Part shown: one piece after another, positions 25,107-32,405 of the stretch
Layout: each line of letters opens with the position of its first letter
How positions within the stretch are numbered: the first letter of the stretch is position 1
NCBI GenBank assembly: GCA_947572235.1
Contig: CANPBB010000002.1
Location: 1-64,000 of the forward strand
DNA from: an uncultured Clostridia bacterium
GTDB lineage: Bacteria > Bacillota > Clostridia > Oscillospirales > Oscillospiraceae
Direction: 5' to 3'
DNA length: 64,000 bases
Made by a program: the position numbers and the translations under genes
Notes under the pieces: model-generated
Seen by the model: the letters and a program-made list of their open reading frames with translations, nothing else
Database searches by the model: none
What the model was told of the DNA's origin: nothing

Positions 25107-26567
25107 ATGAGTAAAAAGAGAGAATCTTGGGGCAGTAACGTGGGGTTTCTGCTGGCGGCTGTCGGGTCGGCGGTGGGCTTAGGGAATATCTGGGCCTTCC
25201 CCTACAAGATGGGCCGGGCAGGCGGAGCGGTGTACCTGATCATCTACCTGGTTCTGGCGGTGCTGGTAGGCGTCCCCATGATGATCAGCGAGCTGGCCAT
25301 CGGCCGAAAGACGGGCTTGGGCGTGGTGGGGGCCTACCACAAGCTGAGCAGGCACTTCGGCTGGATCGGCTGGCTGGCAGTACTCTCCCCTCTGTTGATT
25401 CTGGGGTTTTACACAGTTCTGGGGGGCTACTGCATCGAGTATATGTGCCTGAACTTGGCGAATTTGGGCTTTGACCGCCACGCGGCCATGGGACAGGAGC
25501 TTTTTGCTGGAATGCTCACCAACCAGTTTGGCGCACTGATGTTTACCTTTTTATATCTGATTCTGGGCTACCTCATCATCAAGGGCGGCATCAAGGGGGG
25601 GATTGAACGCTTCAACCGCGTGGGAATGCCCGCCTTGGCCATTATGCTGGTGGTGGTTATCGTCCGCAGCCTGACTCTCCCCGGCGCGGCGGAGGGCCTG
25701 AAGTTCATGTTCCTCCCCGGCTACGCGGTGAGCCACGGCTATATTGCAGAGAACCCGAGCTTTATCTCTGTGCTGGCCACAGCGGGGGGGCAGATGTTCT
25801 TCTCACTGTCCTTGGCCATGGGCATCATGGTGACCTATGGCTCCTACCTCCACGCAGACGAGAACCTTTTGAAGAATTCGGTAGTGGTAGTGGCGGCGGA
25901 CACCATCGTGGCGCTGATGGCGGGTCTGGCGGTGCTGCCGGCGGCTATCGCCACCTATGGCACCCAAGCCAAGCTCAACGGCCCGTCGCTGCTGTTTGTC
26001 ACCCTGCAGGATGTGTTTAACACCATGGGAGCAGTGGGACCGCTGTTCGGCGCGGTGTTTTATCTTCTGGTGCTGGTGGCGGCGGTGTCCTCCTCCATCG
26101 CCCTGACAGAGGTGCTGGTGACCTTCCTGATGGACCACGCCAACCTCCGGGGCAAGGTGGGGGACCGGCGGAAGATCTCTCTGTGGGTCTCGGCTATTGT
26201 ACTTGTGTTGGCCACCATCGTCTCCATCGACGGTCTGGGAAGCAATGGCCTGTGGGTGCCTCTGAAGGAGCAGCTGAGCTACGTCCAAGAGGGCGCGGTG
26301 CGTTATGTGCCCTTTACGGAGACTTGGCTGGATTTTTTGGACTGCCTCAGCGAGGGTTTGATGATGCCCTTAGGCGCGCTGCTGCTGTCCGTCATGGTCA
26401 GCTGGGAGATTAAGCCGGAGACAGTGCTGCAAGAGGTGGGCGCGCCTATGCAGGCGGCGTGGGTGCAGAGAGCCTACCGGGTTTGTATGCGGGCAATTGT
26501 GCCGGCGGTGATGGTGCTGGTGCTGATGGGGCAGATTAGCGACTTCTTTGGACTGAAATGGTTTTGA
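25107..26567 (+). CDS. Sodium:neurotransmitter symporter (NSS/SNF) family transporter
   Basis: A 486-residue sodium-coupled transporter with 12 predicted helices. Helix 1 has the family signature WGSNVGFLLAAVGSAVGLGN followed by IWAFPYKMGRAGGAVYLIIY, which forms the sodium and substrate site in LeuT-type proteins. The ATG at 25107 has AAAAGGAG seven bases upstream; the open frame extends much further left, but that part lies in the promoter region and the LysR gene. Bacterial members import amino acids such as tryptophan, leucine or tyrosine; which one is not readable here. The divergent LysR gene is the likely regulator. Confidence 0.92.
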   Translation: MSKKRESWGSNVGFLLAAVGSAVGLGNIWAFPYKMGRAGGAVYLIIYLVLAVLVGVPMMISELAIGRKTGLGVVGAYHKLSRHFGWIGWLAVLSPLLILGFYTVLGGYCIEYMCLNLANLGFDRHAAMGQELFAGMLTNQFGALMFTFLYLILGYLIIKGGIKGGIERFNRVGMPALAIMLVVVIVRSLTLPGAAEGLKFMFLPGYAVSHGYIAENPSFISVLATAGGQMFFSLSLAMGIMVTYGSYLHADENLLKNSVVVVAADTIVALMAGLAVLPAAIATYGTQAKLNGPSLLFVTLQDVFNTMGAVGPLFGAVFYLLVLVAAVSSSIALTEVLVTFLMDHANLRGKVGDRRKISLWVSAIVLVLATIVSIDGLGSNGLWVPLKEQLSYVQEGAVRYVPFTETWLDFLDCLSEGLMMPLGALLLSVMVSWEIKPETVLQEVGAPMQAAWVQRAYRVCMRAIVPAVMVLVLMGQISDFFGLKWF

Positions 26568-26576
26568 GAAGGGGGA

Positions 26577-26598
26577 GTTAGAAATTAGGAGTGAATGT
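26577..26598 (+). repeat. Partial copy of the dispersed 25-bp repeat
   Basis: TTAGAAATTAGGAGT matches the repeat core at 14 of 15 positions. As at 13166, it lies immediately after a stop codon. Confidence 0.5.
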
Positions 26599-26666
26599 GT
26601 CCAGCTTTGCCGGACGATTGAAATAGGCGTATCATAAGCCCTGTATTGCGCCGCGGGACAAGAATA

Positions 26667-26696
26667 GCATATCCTCCCCGCTCCTTGGCCATACTA
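26667..26696 (+). promoter_or_regulatory. Candidate sigma-G (forespore) promoter
   Basis: GCATA (26667-26671), an 18-bp spacer and CATACTA (26690-26696) fit the Bacillus sigma-G consensus GHATR-N18-CATNHTA at every position. It lies 24 bp before the start of a germination protein gene, the expected kind of target. Confidence 0.75.
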
Positions 26697-26720
26697 ACCC
26701 ACAAATAAGGGGAGGTGCCT

Positions 26721-28139
26721 ATGGAGCAAATAACCAAGAGCTTAGAGAAGAATTGCCGGATATTGGATGATAAAATCGGTGTCGGCCGCAACTTTGATGT
26801 AATCTCCCGCGACCTGATGATTGGCGGCAGGTCCGCCCGCCTCTATGTCCTGGATGGTTACGGCGACGACGGCGTTATCGAGCGGATTGTCTCTTTCCTG
26901 CTGCAGGTGCAGCCGGAGGATATGGAGAATACCACTGATATGGATCAGGTCATCCGCCGCTTTGTTACCTTTGGCGAGGTGAACGCGGAGAACCGGCTGC
27001 GGGAGATCCTTACCGGCGTATTCTTAGGCAAAATGGCCCTGATTATCGAGGGCTTTGATTACTGCGCACTCATCGACGCCAAGACCTTCCCCAGCCGGGG
27101 TGTGCAGGAGCCCTCTGATGGCCGGGTGCTCCGGGGGGCCCATGACGGGTTTGTGGAGGTGCTGCTGCAGAATACCTCCCTGATCCGCCGGCGGATTCGG
27201 GATGAGAACCTCACCTTGGAGAACCACAAGGTAGGAGCTAACAGCCGCTCAGACATCGTGCTGGCCTACATGGAGGACCGGGTGGACCAGAAGCTCTTAG
27301 AGGAGGTCCGGCGGAAGATTATGAAGATTGATGTGGGTTCCATTACCATGAGCCAAGAGAGTGTAGCCGAGGCCATGATGGCCCCCCAGTGGTACAATCC
27401 CTTCCCCAAGGTTCGCTACACCGAGCGTCCGGACACCGCCGCCGCCTGCATCATGGAGGGGTTCGTGGTGCTGCTGGTGGACAACTCCCCCTCGGTGATG
27501 CTGCTGCCCACTCACTTCTTCGACTTCATGGAGGAGGCCAACGACTACTACTTTCCGCCTCTCATCGGCACCTATCTGCGCTATATCCGCATCGCCGTGT
27601 TCATTTTGTCCTTGGTGATCACTCCCATCTGGTACCTCTTGGCCAAAAGCCCCCATCTGGTGCCCGACTGGCTCCAGTTTGTCACCGTGGAGGAGGAGGG
27701 CCACGTGCCGCTGCTGGCCCAGCTCCTGCTGGTGGAGTTTCTCATCGACCTGCTCAAGCTGGCCTCCCTGAACACCCCGGACGTGCTCAGCAGCTCCTTC
27801 TCCATGATCGGGGCGCTGATTTTGGGGGACTTCGCCGTGCAGGCCCGGTGGCTGGTGCCGGAGGTGCTGGTGTATATGGCCTTCGTCTCCATCGCCAGCT
27901 TCGCCCAGCCCAGCTTCGAGCTGGGATACGCCTTTAAGCTCATGCGGGTGGTGCTGCTGATCCTCATCGCCATCGCCGACTGGTGGGGCTTCGCGGCGGG
28001 GATGGTACTGCTGCTCGTGCTGCTGTTTACCACCAAACCCATCGTGGGCAGGGGGTACATGTACCCCGTCTGGCCCTTCAACAAGGAGGCCCTAAGCCGT
28101 CTGCTCATCCGCAAGCCCATCAATCGTGATAACTCTTAG
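26721..28139 (+). CDS. spoVAF: Spore germination protein, GerA/SpoVAF type
   Basis: A 472-residue membrane protein of the GerA family. The N-terminal soluble part (about 1-290) contains KIGVGRNFDVISRDL, VRYTERPDTAAACIMEGFV and the conserved VDNSPSVMLLPTHFFDF. Four or five membrane helices follow (about 291-460), with LNTPDVLSSSFSMIGALILGDFAVQA. This layout fits SpoVAF (about 490 residues in Bacillus), which works with the SpoVA channel in dipicolinate release, better than a standard GerXA. No other spoVA or ger gene lies next to it, so the subtype is not certain. AAGGGGAGG precedes the ATG at 26721. A sigma-G promoter match supports forespore expression. Confidence 0.85.
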   Translation: MEQITKSLEKNCRILDDKIGVGRNFDVISRDLMIGGRSARLYVLDGYGDDGVIERIVSFLLQVQPEDMENTTDMDQVIRRFVTFGEVNAENRLREILTGVFLGKMALIIEGFDYCALIDAKTFPSRGVQEPSDGRVLRGAHDGFVEVLLQNTSLIRRRIRDENLTLENHKVGANSRSDIVLAYMEDRVDQKLLEEVRRKIMKIDVGSITMSQESVAEAMMAPQWYNPFPKVRYTERPDTAAACIMEGFVVLLVDNSPSVMLLPTHFFDFMEEANDYYFPPLIGTYLRYIRIAVFILSLVITPIWYLLAKSPHLVPDWLQFVTVEEEGHVPLLAQLLLVEFLIDLLKLASLNTPDVLSSSFSMIGALILGDFAVQARWLVPEVLVYMAFVSIASFAQPSFELGYAFKLMRVVLLILIAIADWWGFAAGMVLLLVLLFTTKPIVGRGYMYPVWPFNKEALSRLLIRKPINRDNS

Positions 28140-28173
28140 GAGTATCGACGTCAAATATTTCAAAGCGTATAAA

Positions 28174-28200
28174 AGAGAGGGCGGTTATTCTGCCCTCTCT
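28174..28200. terminator. Terminator after spoVAF-like gene
   Basis: A 9-bp perfect stem (28174-28182 with 28192-28200) with a 9-nt loop. It lies between convergent genes and has A/T-rich sides. Confidence 0.7.
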
Positions 28201-28221
28201 TGCTGTATCCTGCTGCTGTGA

Positions 28222-28857
28222 TCAGTTCACATGCTCTCTGTGGTAGGTGATAAACGCTTCTGCGGAGAAATCCGGGAGATACCCCTTTTCCTCCAACAGC
28301 AATTTCACCAGTGCCGCGGTTCTGGCTTGGGTGTTGATGCTTCTGGCCGGATTGAATTCGATGTCTGTAAAGTGGGTATAACCCCGAATTGCCTCCGCCG
28401 CTTCTGCCGGGAGGGATTCCTTCACAGCTCGAATATAGATATAGTCATAAAATACCGTCTTAGGCGTCAGTGGGAACATCTCTTCTTGGTAGCAGAAGGC
28501 CTGTAGAGGCCCCGACCCCCGCAGACGCGGGTCTCTCTTAGCCTCCTTGGGCGGCACCTCCAGCAGATCAAAGAAAGGGCCGCCATTCTCAAAGACCTTG
28601 GCGCTCTGAAACACATTTTCGAGGGGGTACCCGCCCAGCCGAAGGTTGAAGGCGCTCAGTCTTGCCCCTATATCACAGCTGCTCTTGGTGCTGATCTCCA
28701 GCGGCGCCGCTGACCCGTCCGACTGCCGGATGGCGTCATGGAGGCTTTCGACGGATTTCTGCTTCTGTGATACCGCAAAGCCGGGAAACCACTGGAAGGT
28801 ATAGGGGACACCCACGACCTTTCCGTTGCGGATCAAAAATACTGGACGCTCTGCCAT
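28222..28857 (-). CDS. NADAR family protein (DarT1-associated NADAR type)
   Basis: A 211-residue protein. Blocks FQWFPGFAVSQKQKS (about 22-36), LEISTKS (53-59), LSAFNL (67-72), and VFENGGPFFDLL (about 87-98) match my memory of the NADAR proteins paired with DarT1 toxins (earlier DUF6977). Characterised NADAR proteins remove ADP-ribose from guanine bases and act as antitoxins. I chose the ATG at 28857 with AGGAGGA upstream; an earlier in-frame start overlaps the previous gene without a ribosome site. It begins 13 bp after the small ART-like gene, so the two form a toxin/antitoxin-like pair, although no DarT1 (DUF4433) gene is present. The family call is from recalled motifs, not a search. Confidence 0.7.
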   Translation of the reverse strand: MAERPVFLIRNGKVVGVPYTFQWFPGFAVSQKQKSVESLHDAIRQSDGSAAPLEISTKSSCDIGARLSAFNLRLGGYPLENVFQSAKVFENGGPFFDLLEVPPKEAKRDPRLRGSGPLQAFCYQEEMFPLTPKTVFYDYIYIRAVKESLPAEAAEAIRGYTHFTDIEFNPARSINTQARTAALVKLLLEEKGYLPDFSAEAFITYHREHVN

Positions 28858-28870
28858 GACTCTCCTCCTA

Positions 28871-29227
28871 TCAAACACCTTGCTCCGCCGGAAAGCGTGC
28901 AATTACCTCAATTCTCCCAACCATGTGCCGGTTGAAAGCCTCCAGCTCCTCCGCCGGCACCCACAGCTCCTGATGGCAGGACCGGCCCACAGTCTGCACC
29001 GGGTAGCGCTCAGCGAAAACGTCGTCCACCTCAAATTGGGTGATGAATCCCTGAAAGCCGGAGCTTTTGTCCTTTGTGTTCCATCGCTCGGCGATCTCCG
29101 CGGCGTACTGGCGGTTCAAAACCGGATAGAAGATGGGCTGCTCCGGCAGCCGGGGCGGGAAGGCGGTGAAGCCGCTCTCCTCAATGAGCCACAGCTCCTC
29201 TGCCCCCACAGGGCGGTAGAGCACCAT
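28871..29227 (-). CDS. Small ADP-ribosyltransferase-like protein
   Basis: A compact 118-residue protein starting MVLYRPVGAEELWLIEESG. Conserved-looking blocks are FPPRLPEQPIFYPVLN (about 23-38), YAAEIAERWN and HQELWVPAEEL near residue 90. Small proteins of this kind are, as I recall, labelled ADP-ribosylation/crystallin J1 in databases, without biochemical proof. The spacing of an N-terminal Y-R, a central Y-A-x2-I-A and a C-terminal Q-E-x-W-V-P resembles the three-motif layout of ADP-ribosyltransferases, whose last motif holds the catalytic glutamate. AAAGGAGA precedes the ATG. It is directly followed by the NADAR gene, so a target-modifying and reversing pair is a reasonable hypothesis. Confidence 0.6.
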   Translation of the reverse strand: MVLYRPVGAEELWLIEESGFTAFPPRLPEQPIFYPVLNRQYAAEIAERWNTKDKSSGFQGFITQFEVDDVFAERYPVQTVGRSCHQELWVPAEELEAFNRHMVGRIEVIARFPAEQGV

Positions 29228-29294
29228 GGCGGGGTCTCCTTTCTTTGGCCGGTTTTCTGTGTGCAGGGCGAAAATGCCGCTTGCACAATAGGAT

Positions 29295-29669
29295 CTATCT
29301 ATAAAACATATTGCCCAATATCTCGTCCAAAATATTCAAAAGTACCACGGCAAAGCCGTAAGAGGCCAGAGCGATCCCGGAGTGCGCGTCAAAGACGTAC
29401 CGGCCCCAAATTGCGGCACAGACGGCCAGCAACACCGGCAGGAGGGCGATATAGGCGGTGAGCCCTATGACGCTGAGCTTGTACCAGTCCTCCTCGGGGA
29501 TTCTCCGGCCTCCCCGGAAACGCCCGCCGAGGAGGAGCCACAGGCGCTTGCTCCTGACCGTCACATAGAGCCTCCGGCTCAGGCACTTGCGGTCATATGC
29601 GGTAAAAAACTGACAGATCCCCCAGTACATCACTGTGGCAAAAACACAGAGCAGAATATTTTCGATCAT
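29295..29669 (-). CDS. Small membrane protein, unknown
   Basis: A 124-residue protein with an N-terminal hydrophobic helix (about 2-24), a basic loop (RRLYVTVRSKRLW) and two further helices (about 65-87 and 98-118). No family is recognised. The ATG follows GGAGGC. It sits between the small ART-like gene and rsmI on the same strand, 42 bp after the rsmI stop-proximal region, so it may be at the end of the TrmN6-rsmI unit. Neighbours suggest no function. Confidence 0.6.
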   Translation of the reverse strand: MIENILLCVFATVMYWGICQFFTAYDRKCLSRRLYVTVRSKRLWLLLGGRFRGGRRIPEEDWYKLSVIGLTAYIALLPVLLAVCAAIWGRYVFDAHSGIALASYGFAVVLLNILDEILGNMFYR

Positions 29670-29710
29670 GCCCTATTGCCTCCGTATCCGCGCCGTCCCC
29701 GTGGGAGGTG

Positions 29711-30541
29711 CTATCCCTTCAGTGCCGCGGCGTAGAGCTCGTTTCGGTTCAGCCCGGTGTCGGCAGCCACAGCGCGGACGGCCTCCTTCATGCCTATGCC
29801 TTCCTCCTCCCGGCGGCGCCGTACCAGCTCTACGCCCTCGTCCAGCGTGACAACGGCCTCCTTTACCGGCTCCGCCCCCGCCAGTACCAGTACGAATTCC
29901 CCTCTGGGGGGCGTTTCCCTGTACCGCTCCACCGCGGCGGCGAGGGTAGTGCGGATGGTCTCCTCGTGGAGCTTGGTCAGCTCCCGGCAGAGGGCGAGGG
30001 AGCGGTCCCCAAAGACCTCCAGCATATCCTGTAACGTAGTCAGCAGCTTGTGGGGGGCCTCATAGAAGATCATGGTCCGTTGCTCCGTCACAAGGGACTG
30101 GAGGTGATCCCGGCGGTTCTTTTTGTTGGTGGTAAGAAACCCCTCAAAGGCAAACCGGCCCGTGGGCAGTCCCGAGGCCGCCAGCGCGCAGATCAGGGCG
30201 CAGCAGCCGGGGATGGGAATCACCTCCACGCCGTTCTCTGCGCAGGCACGGACAATATCCTCCCCCGGATCACTGACAGCGGGCATCCCCGCGTCGGTAA
30301 TGAGGGCGCAGTCCTCCCCGGCCAGCAGCCGCCGGAGCACCACCTCTCCGGCGGTGATGTGGTTGTGCTGGTGGTAGCTCAGCAGGGGCTTTTTGATACC
30401 AAAGTGGTTGAGGAGCTTCACCGAGACACGGGTGTCCTCGGCGGCAATGAAGTCCACCGCCTCCAAGGTGGACAGGGCACGGGGGCTGAGGTCACTGAGA
30501 TTCCCGATGGGCGTGGCCACCAAGTAGAGTGTTCCAGACAT
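29711..30541 (-). CDS. rsmI: 16S rRNA (cytidine-1402 2'-O)-methyltransferase
   Basis: A 276-residue SAM-dependent enzyme that 2'-O-methylates C1402 in the ribosomal decoding centre. The tetrapyrrole-methylase-fold motifs are LYLVATPIGNLSDLSPRAL (about 4-22), AAEDTR, SYHQHN, LITDAGMPAVSDPG (about 80-93), VIPIPGCCAL and IFYEAPHKL. The ATG at 30541 with AGGAGG fits the family start; an ATG seven codons earlier overlaps the upstream stop (ATGA) and is possible. It is coupled to the methyltransferase gene upstream, a common clostridial pairing of translation-related modification genes. Confidence 0.95.
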   Translation of the reverse strand: MSGTLYLVATPIGNLSDLSPRALSTLEAVDFIAAEDTRVSVKLLNHFGIKKPLLSYHQHNHITAGEVVLRRLLAGEDCALITDAGMPAVSDPGEDIVRACAENGVEVIPIPGCCALICALAASGLPTGRFAFEGFLTTNKKNRRDHLQSLVTEQRTMIFYEAPHKLLTTLQDMLEVFGDRSLALCRELTKLHEETIRTTLAAAVERYRETPPRGEFVLVLAGAEPVKEAVVTLDEGVELVRRRREEEGIGMKEAVRAVAADTGLNRNELYAAALKG

Positions 30542-30558
30542 AGACGCCTCCTGTTGGG

Positions 30559-31287
30559 TCATCGGTCCCCATTTCGGGACCGGAAGTAGATGTCATGCAG
30601 CTCCTCGCTGTCCCCGCCGTCGGCGTTTTTCAGCAGCAGGGGCGGCTCCATAGATAGACCGGGCTTCCCGCCCCGTCTGCCCTCGCACAGCAGCAGGGAG
30701 GGGGCGGCCTCCGGGGTGCTCTGCACCGTCCGCAGCCGCTTGGGCTCAATCCCCGCCTGACGCATGGCCCAGAGAAGGTCGCACAGCCGCTCCGGCCGGT
30801 AGACGACGGACAGCCGCCCGCCCCACCGGAGCAGCCGTCCGGCGGCGGTGCAGACTTCCTCAATGGTGCAGCCTGCCTCCCCCCGGGCCAGACGCAGGGC
30901 GTCGGAACGGGGCGCGTACCCGCGGCCTTGCGCAAAGTAGGGGGGATTGGAGACCACTAAATCGAAGCTCCCGGCGGGCAGAACGCCGTTCAGCGCGCGA
31001 AGGTCGGCGCAGTGGTGGTGGGCGGCGAGGCCGTTTTCCTCCATCGTCTTTTCCGCCAGAGCCAGCGCCGCCGGCTGAAGCTCCACATTATGGAGCGTTA
31101 ACTCCCTCTGACGGACCATGAGCAGCAGACCCAGCAGGCCGGTGCCGGCACCTAAGTCGCAGACGCGCTCCCCCGCCTTAGTACGGGTAAAGGCCGATAG
31201 GAGGAAGGTGTCGGTGACGGGGGGGAAGAGGGTATCGTCGTAGAAAAAGACCGGTCCCCCCGGCCAGAGGTGGTCGCAATGCCGCAA
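30559..31287 (-). CDS. tRNA1(Val) N6-adenine methyltransferase-like (TrmN6)
   Basis: A 242-residue SAM-dependent methyltransferase: DTLFPPVTDTFLLSAF near the start, CDLGAGTGLLGLLL (about 42-55) and the adenine-N6 motif SNPPYF (about 112-117). These match the TrmN6 / YfiC family that modifies A37 in tRNA1(Val). I favour the TTG start at 31287, because GGAGGAGG lies 4-11 bases before it, while the ATG seven codons upstream lies within or before that site. It is the first gene of the unit with rsmI. Confidence 0.88.
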   Translation of the reverse strand: MRHCDHLWPGGPVFFYDDTLFPPVTDTFLLSAFTRTKAGERVCDLGAGTGLLGLLLMVRQRELTLHNVELQPAALALAEKTMEENGLAAHHHCADLRALNGVLPAGSFDLVVSNPPYFAQGRGYAPRSDALRLARGEAGCTIEEVCTAAGRLLRWGGRLSVVYRPERLCDLLWAMRQAGIEPKRLRTVQSTPEAAPSLLLCEGRRGGKPGLSMEPPLLLKNADGGDSEELHDIYFRSRNGDR

Positions 31288-31319
31288 GATACCTCCTCCT
31301 TTCTCCATACCATGTCTAT

Positions 31320-31348
31320 ATTCTATAGCAAGAAGGAGAATAGCGCAA
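31320..31348 (-). promoter_or_regulatory. Promoter of the TrmN6-rsmI unit
   Basis: On the minus strand: TTGCGC (31343-31348), a 17-bp spacer and TAGAAT (31320-31325). Confidence 0.6.
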
Positions 31349-31516
31349 TCATTTTTTCCGCCAGAATAGGCACAATGCCGGATAACGGATTAGCAAAGCG
31401 CACAAAATCGCATGTTTGGACGATGAAATGCAAAAGCCGCCGCAAACCTCTTTACTTTTCTGATTTGCGGTGATACAATCCCTTTGTTATATGGAAAAAA
31501 GAAAAGGAGTTCTCCT

Positions 31517-32365
31517 ATGAATAAGCCCGTGATCATTACCGCCGACAGTACCTGCGATATCTCCGAGAAGTTGAAAGAACAACTTCAAATTGCTGTCCTG
31601 CCCCTCACTGTGATGGAAGGGGATCAGGCCTTCAAGGACGGCGTGGACATCACCCCCGCCCAAATCTATGATGACTACCGCCAGAAGGGACAGCTGCCCA
31701 AGACTGCCGCCATCTCCCCGCAGGAGTTTACCGACTTCTTCACCCCCTTGGTGGAGAAGGGCTGCGAGGTGGTGCACTTGGATATCAGCGCCAAGCTCTC
31801 CGGCTCCTATCAGAACGCCTGCATCGCCGCCATGGAGCTGGAGGGGATCTACCCCATTGATACCACCCACCTGAGCAGCGGCATGACCCTAATGCTGCTG
31901 GAGGCTTGCCGTCTCCGGGACGAGGGGCGCTCCGCTTGGGAGATCTCCGAGTACCTGAATGCCTACCGGGAGAGGGTGCGCACCAGCTTCGTGGTGGACA
32001 CGCTGGAGTTCATCTGGAAGGGGGGGCGGTGCAGCGGCGTCACCGCTTTAGGGGCCAACCTGCTGCATATCAAGCCCTGCCTGGAGATGCACGATGGAGA
32101 GCTGAAGGTGGGGAAGAAGTACCGGGGCGCCATGCGCAAGGTCTATGCCCAGTACATCCGTGATAAGCTCACCACCGACGATGTGGACCCCCGGGCCGCT
32201 ATCTTGGTCAATTCCGGGGAGATTCCCGGGGAGGTGCTGGAGGAGCTTGCGGCGCTGGCAAAGGAGCTGGTCCCCTTCGAGACCTTCCTCACCGCCCAGG
32301 CCGGCTGCACCGTGTGCAGCCACTGCGGCCCCGGCACCGTGGGGATTTTTTACGCAGTGAAATAG
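31517..32365 (+). CDS. DegV family protein (fatty-acid-binding)
   Basis: A 282-residue two-lobed protein. DegV proteins bind one fatty acid; some (FakB) present it to the kinase FakA for phospholipid synthesis. Motifs: ITADSTCDI (about 6-14), PKTAAISPQEFTDFF (about 59-73), LDISAKLSGSYQNA, DTTHLSSGM (about 115-123), and NSGEIP and GPGTVGIFY near the C-terminus. The ATG at 31517 follows AAAAGGAG. No fakA gene is adjacent. A second DegV module appears in this window as the C-terminal domain of a sensor kinase (60881-63583), with the same TxDSxCD and HLSS motifs. Confidence 0.93.
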   Translation: MNKPVIITADSTCDISEKLKEQLQIAVLPLTVMEGDQAFKDGVDITPAQIYDDYRQKGQLPKTAAISPQEFTDFFTPLVEKGCEVVHLDISAKLSGSYQNACIAAMELEGIYPIDTTHLSSGMTLMLLEACRLRDEGRSAWEISEYLNAYRERVRTSFVVDTLEFIWKGGRCSGVTALGANLLHIKPCLEMHDGELKVGKKYRGAMRKVYAQYIRDKLTTDDVDPRAAILVNSGEIPGEVLEELAALAKELVPFETFLTAQAGCTVCSHCGPGTVGIFYAVK

Positions 32366-32375
32366 GGACAAGAAA

Positions 32376-32405
32376 GCCCCCGTCCGACGGACGGGGGCCG
32401 TTTTT
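32376..32405. terminator. Terminator between convergent genes
   Basis: A 10-bp GC-rich perfect stem (32376-32385 with 32389-32398), a 3-nt loop, then TTTTT at 32401-32405. It overlaps the stop codon of the minus-strand exporter gene. Confidence 0.9.

Noticed and set aside
28871..29227. DarT1 (DUF4433) toxin
   Set aside because: The protein is only 118 residues and lacks the DarT N-terminal HITH..NL..I motif; only a general ART-like resemblance remains.
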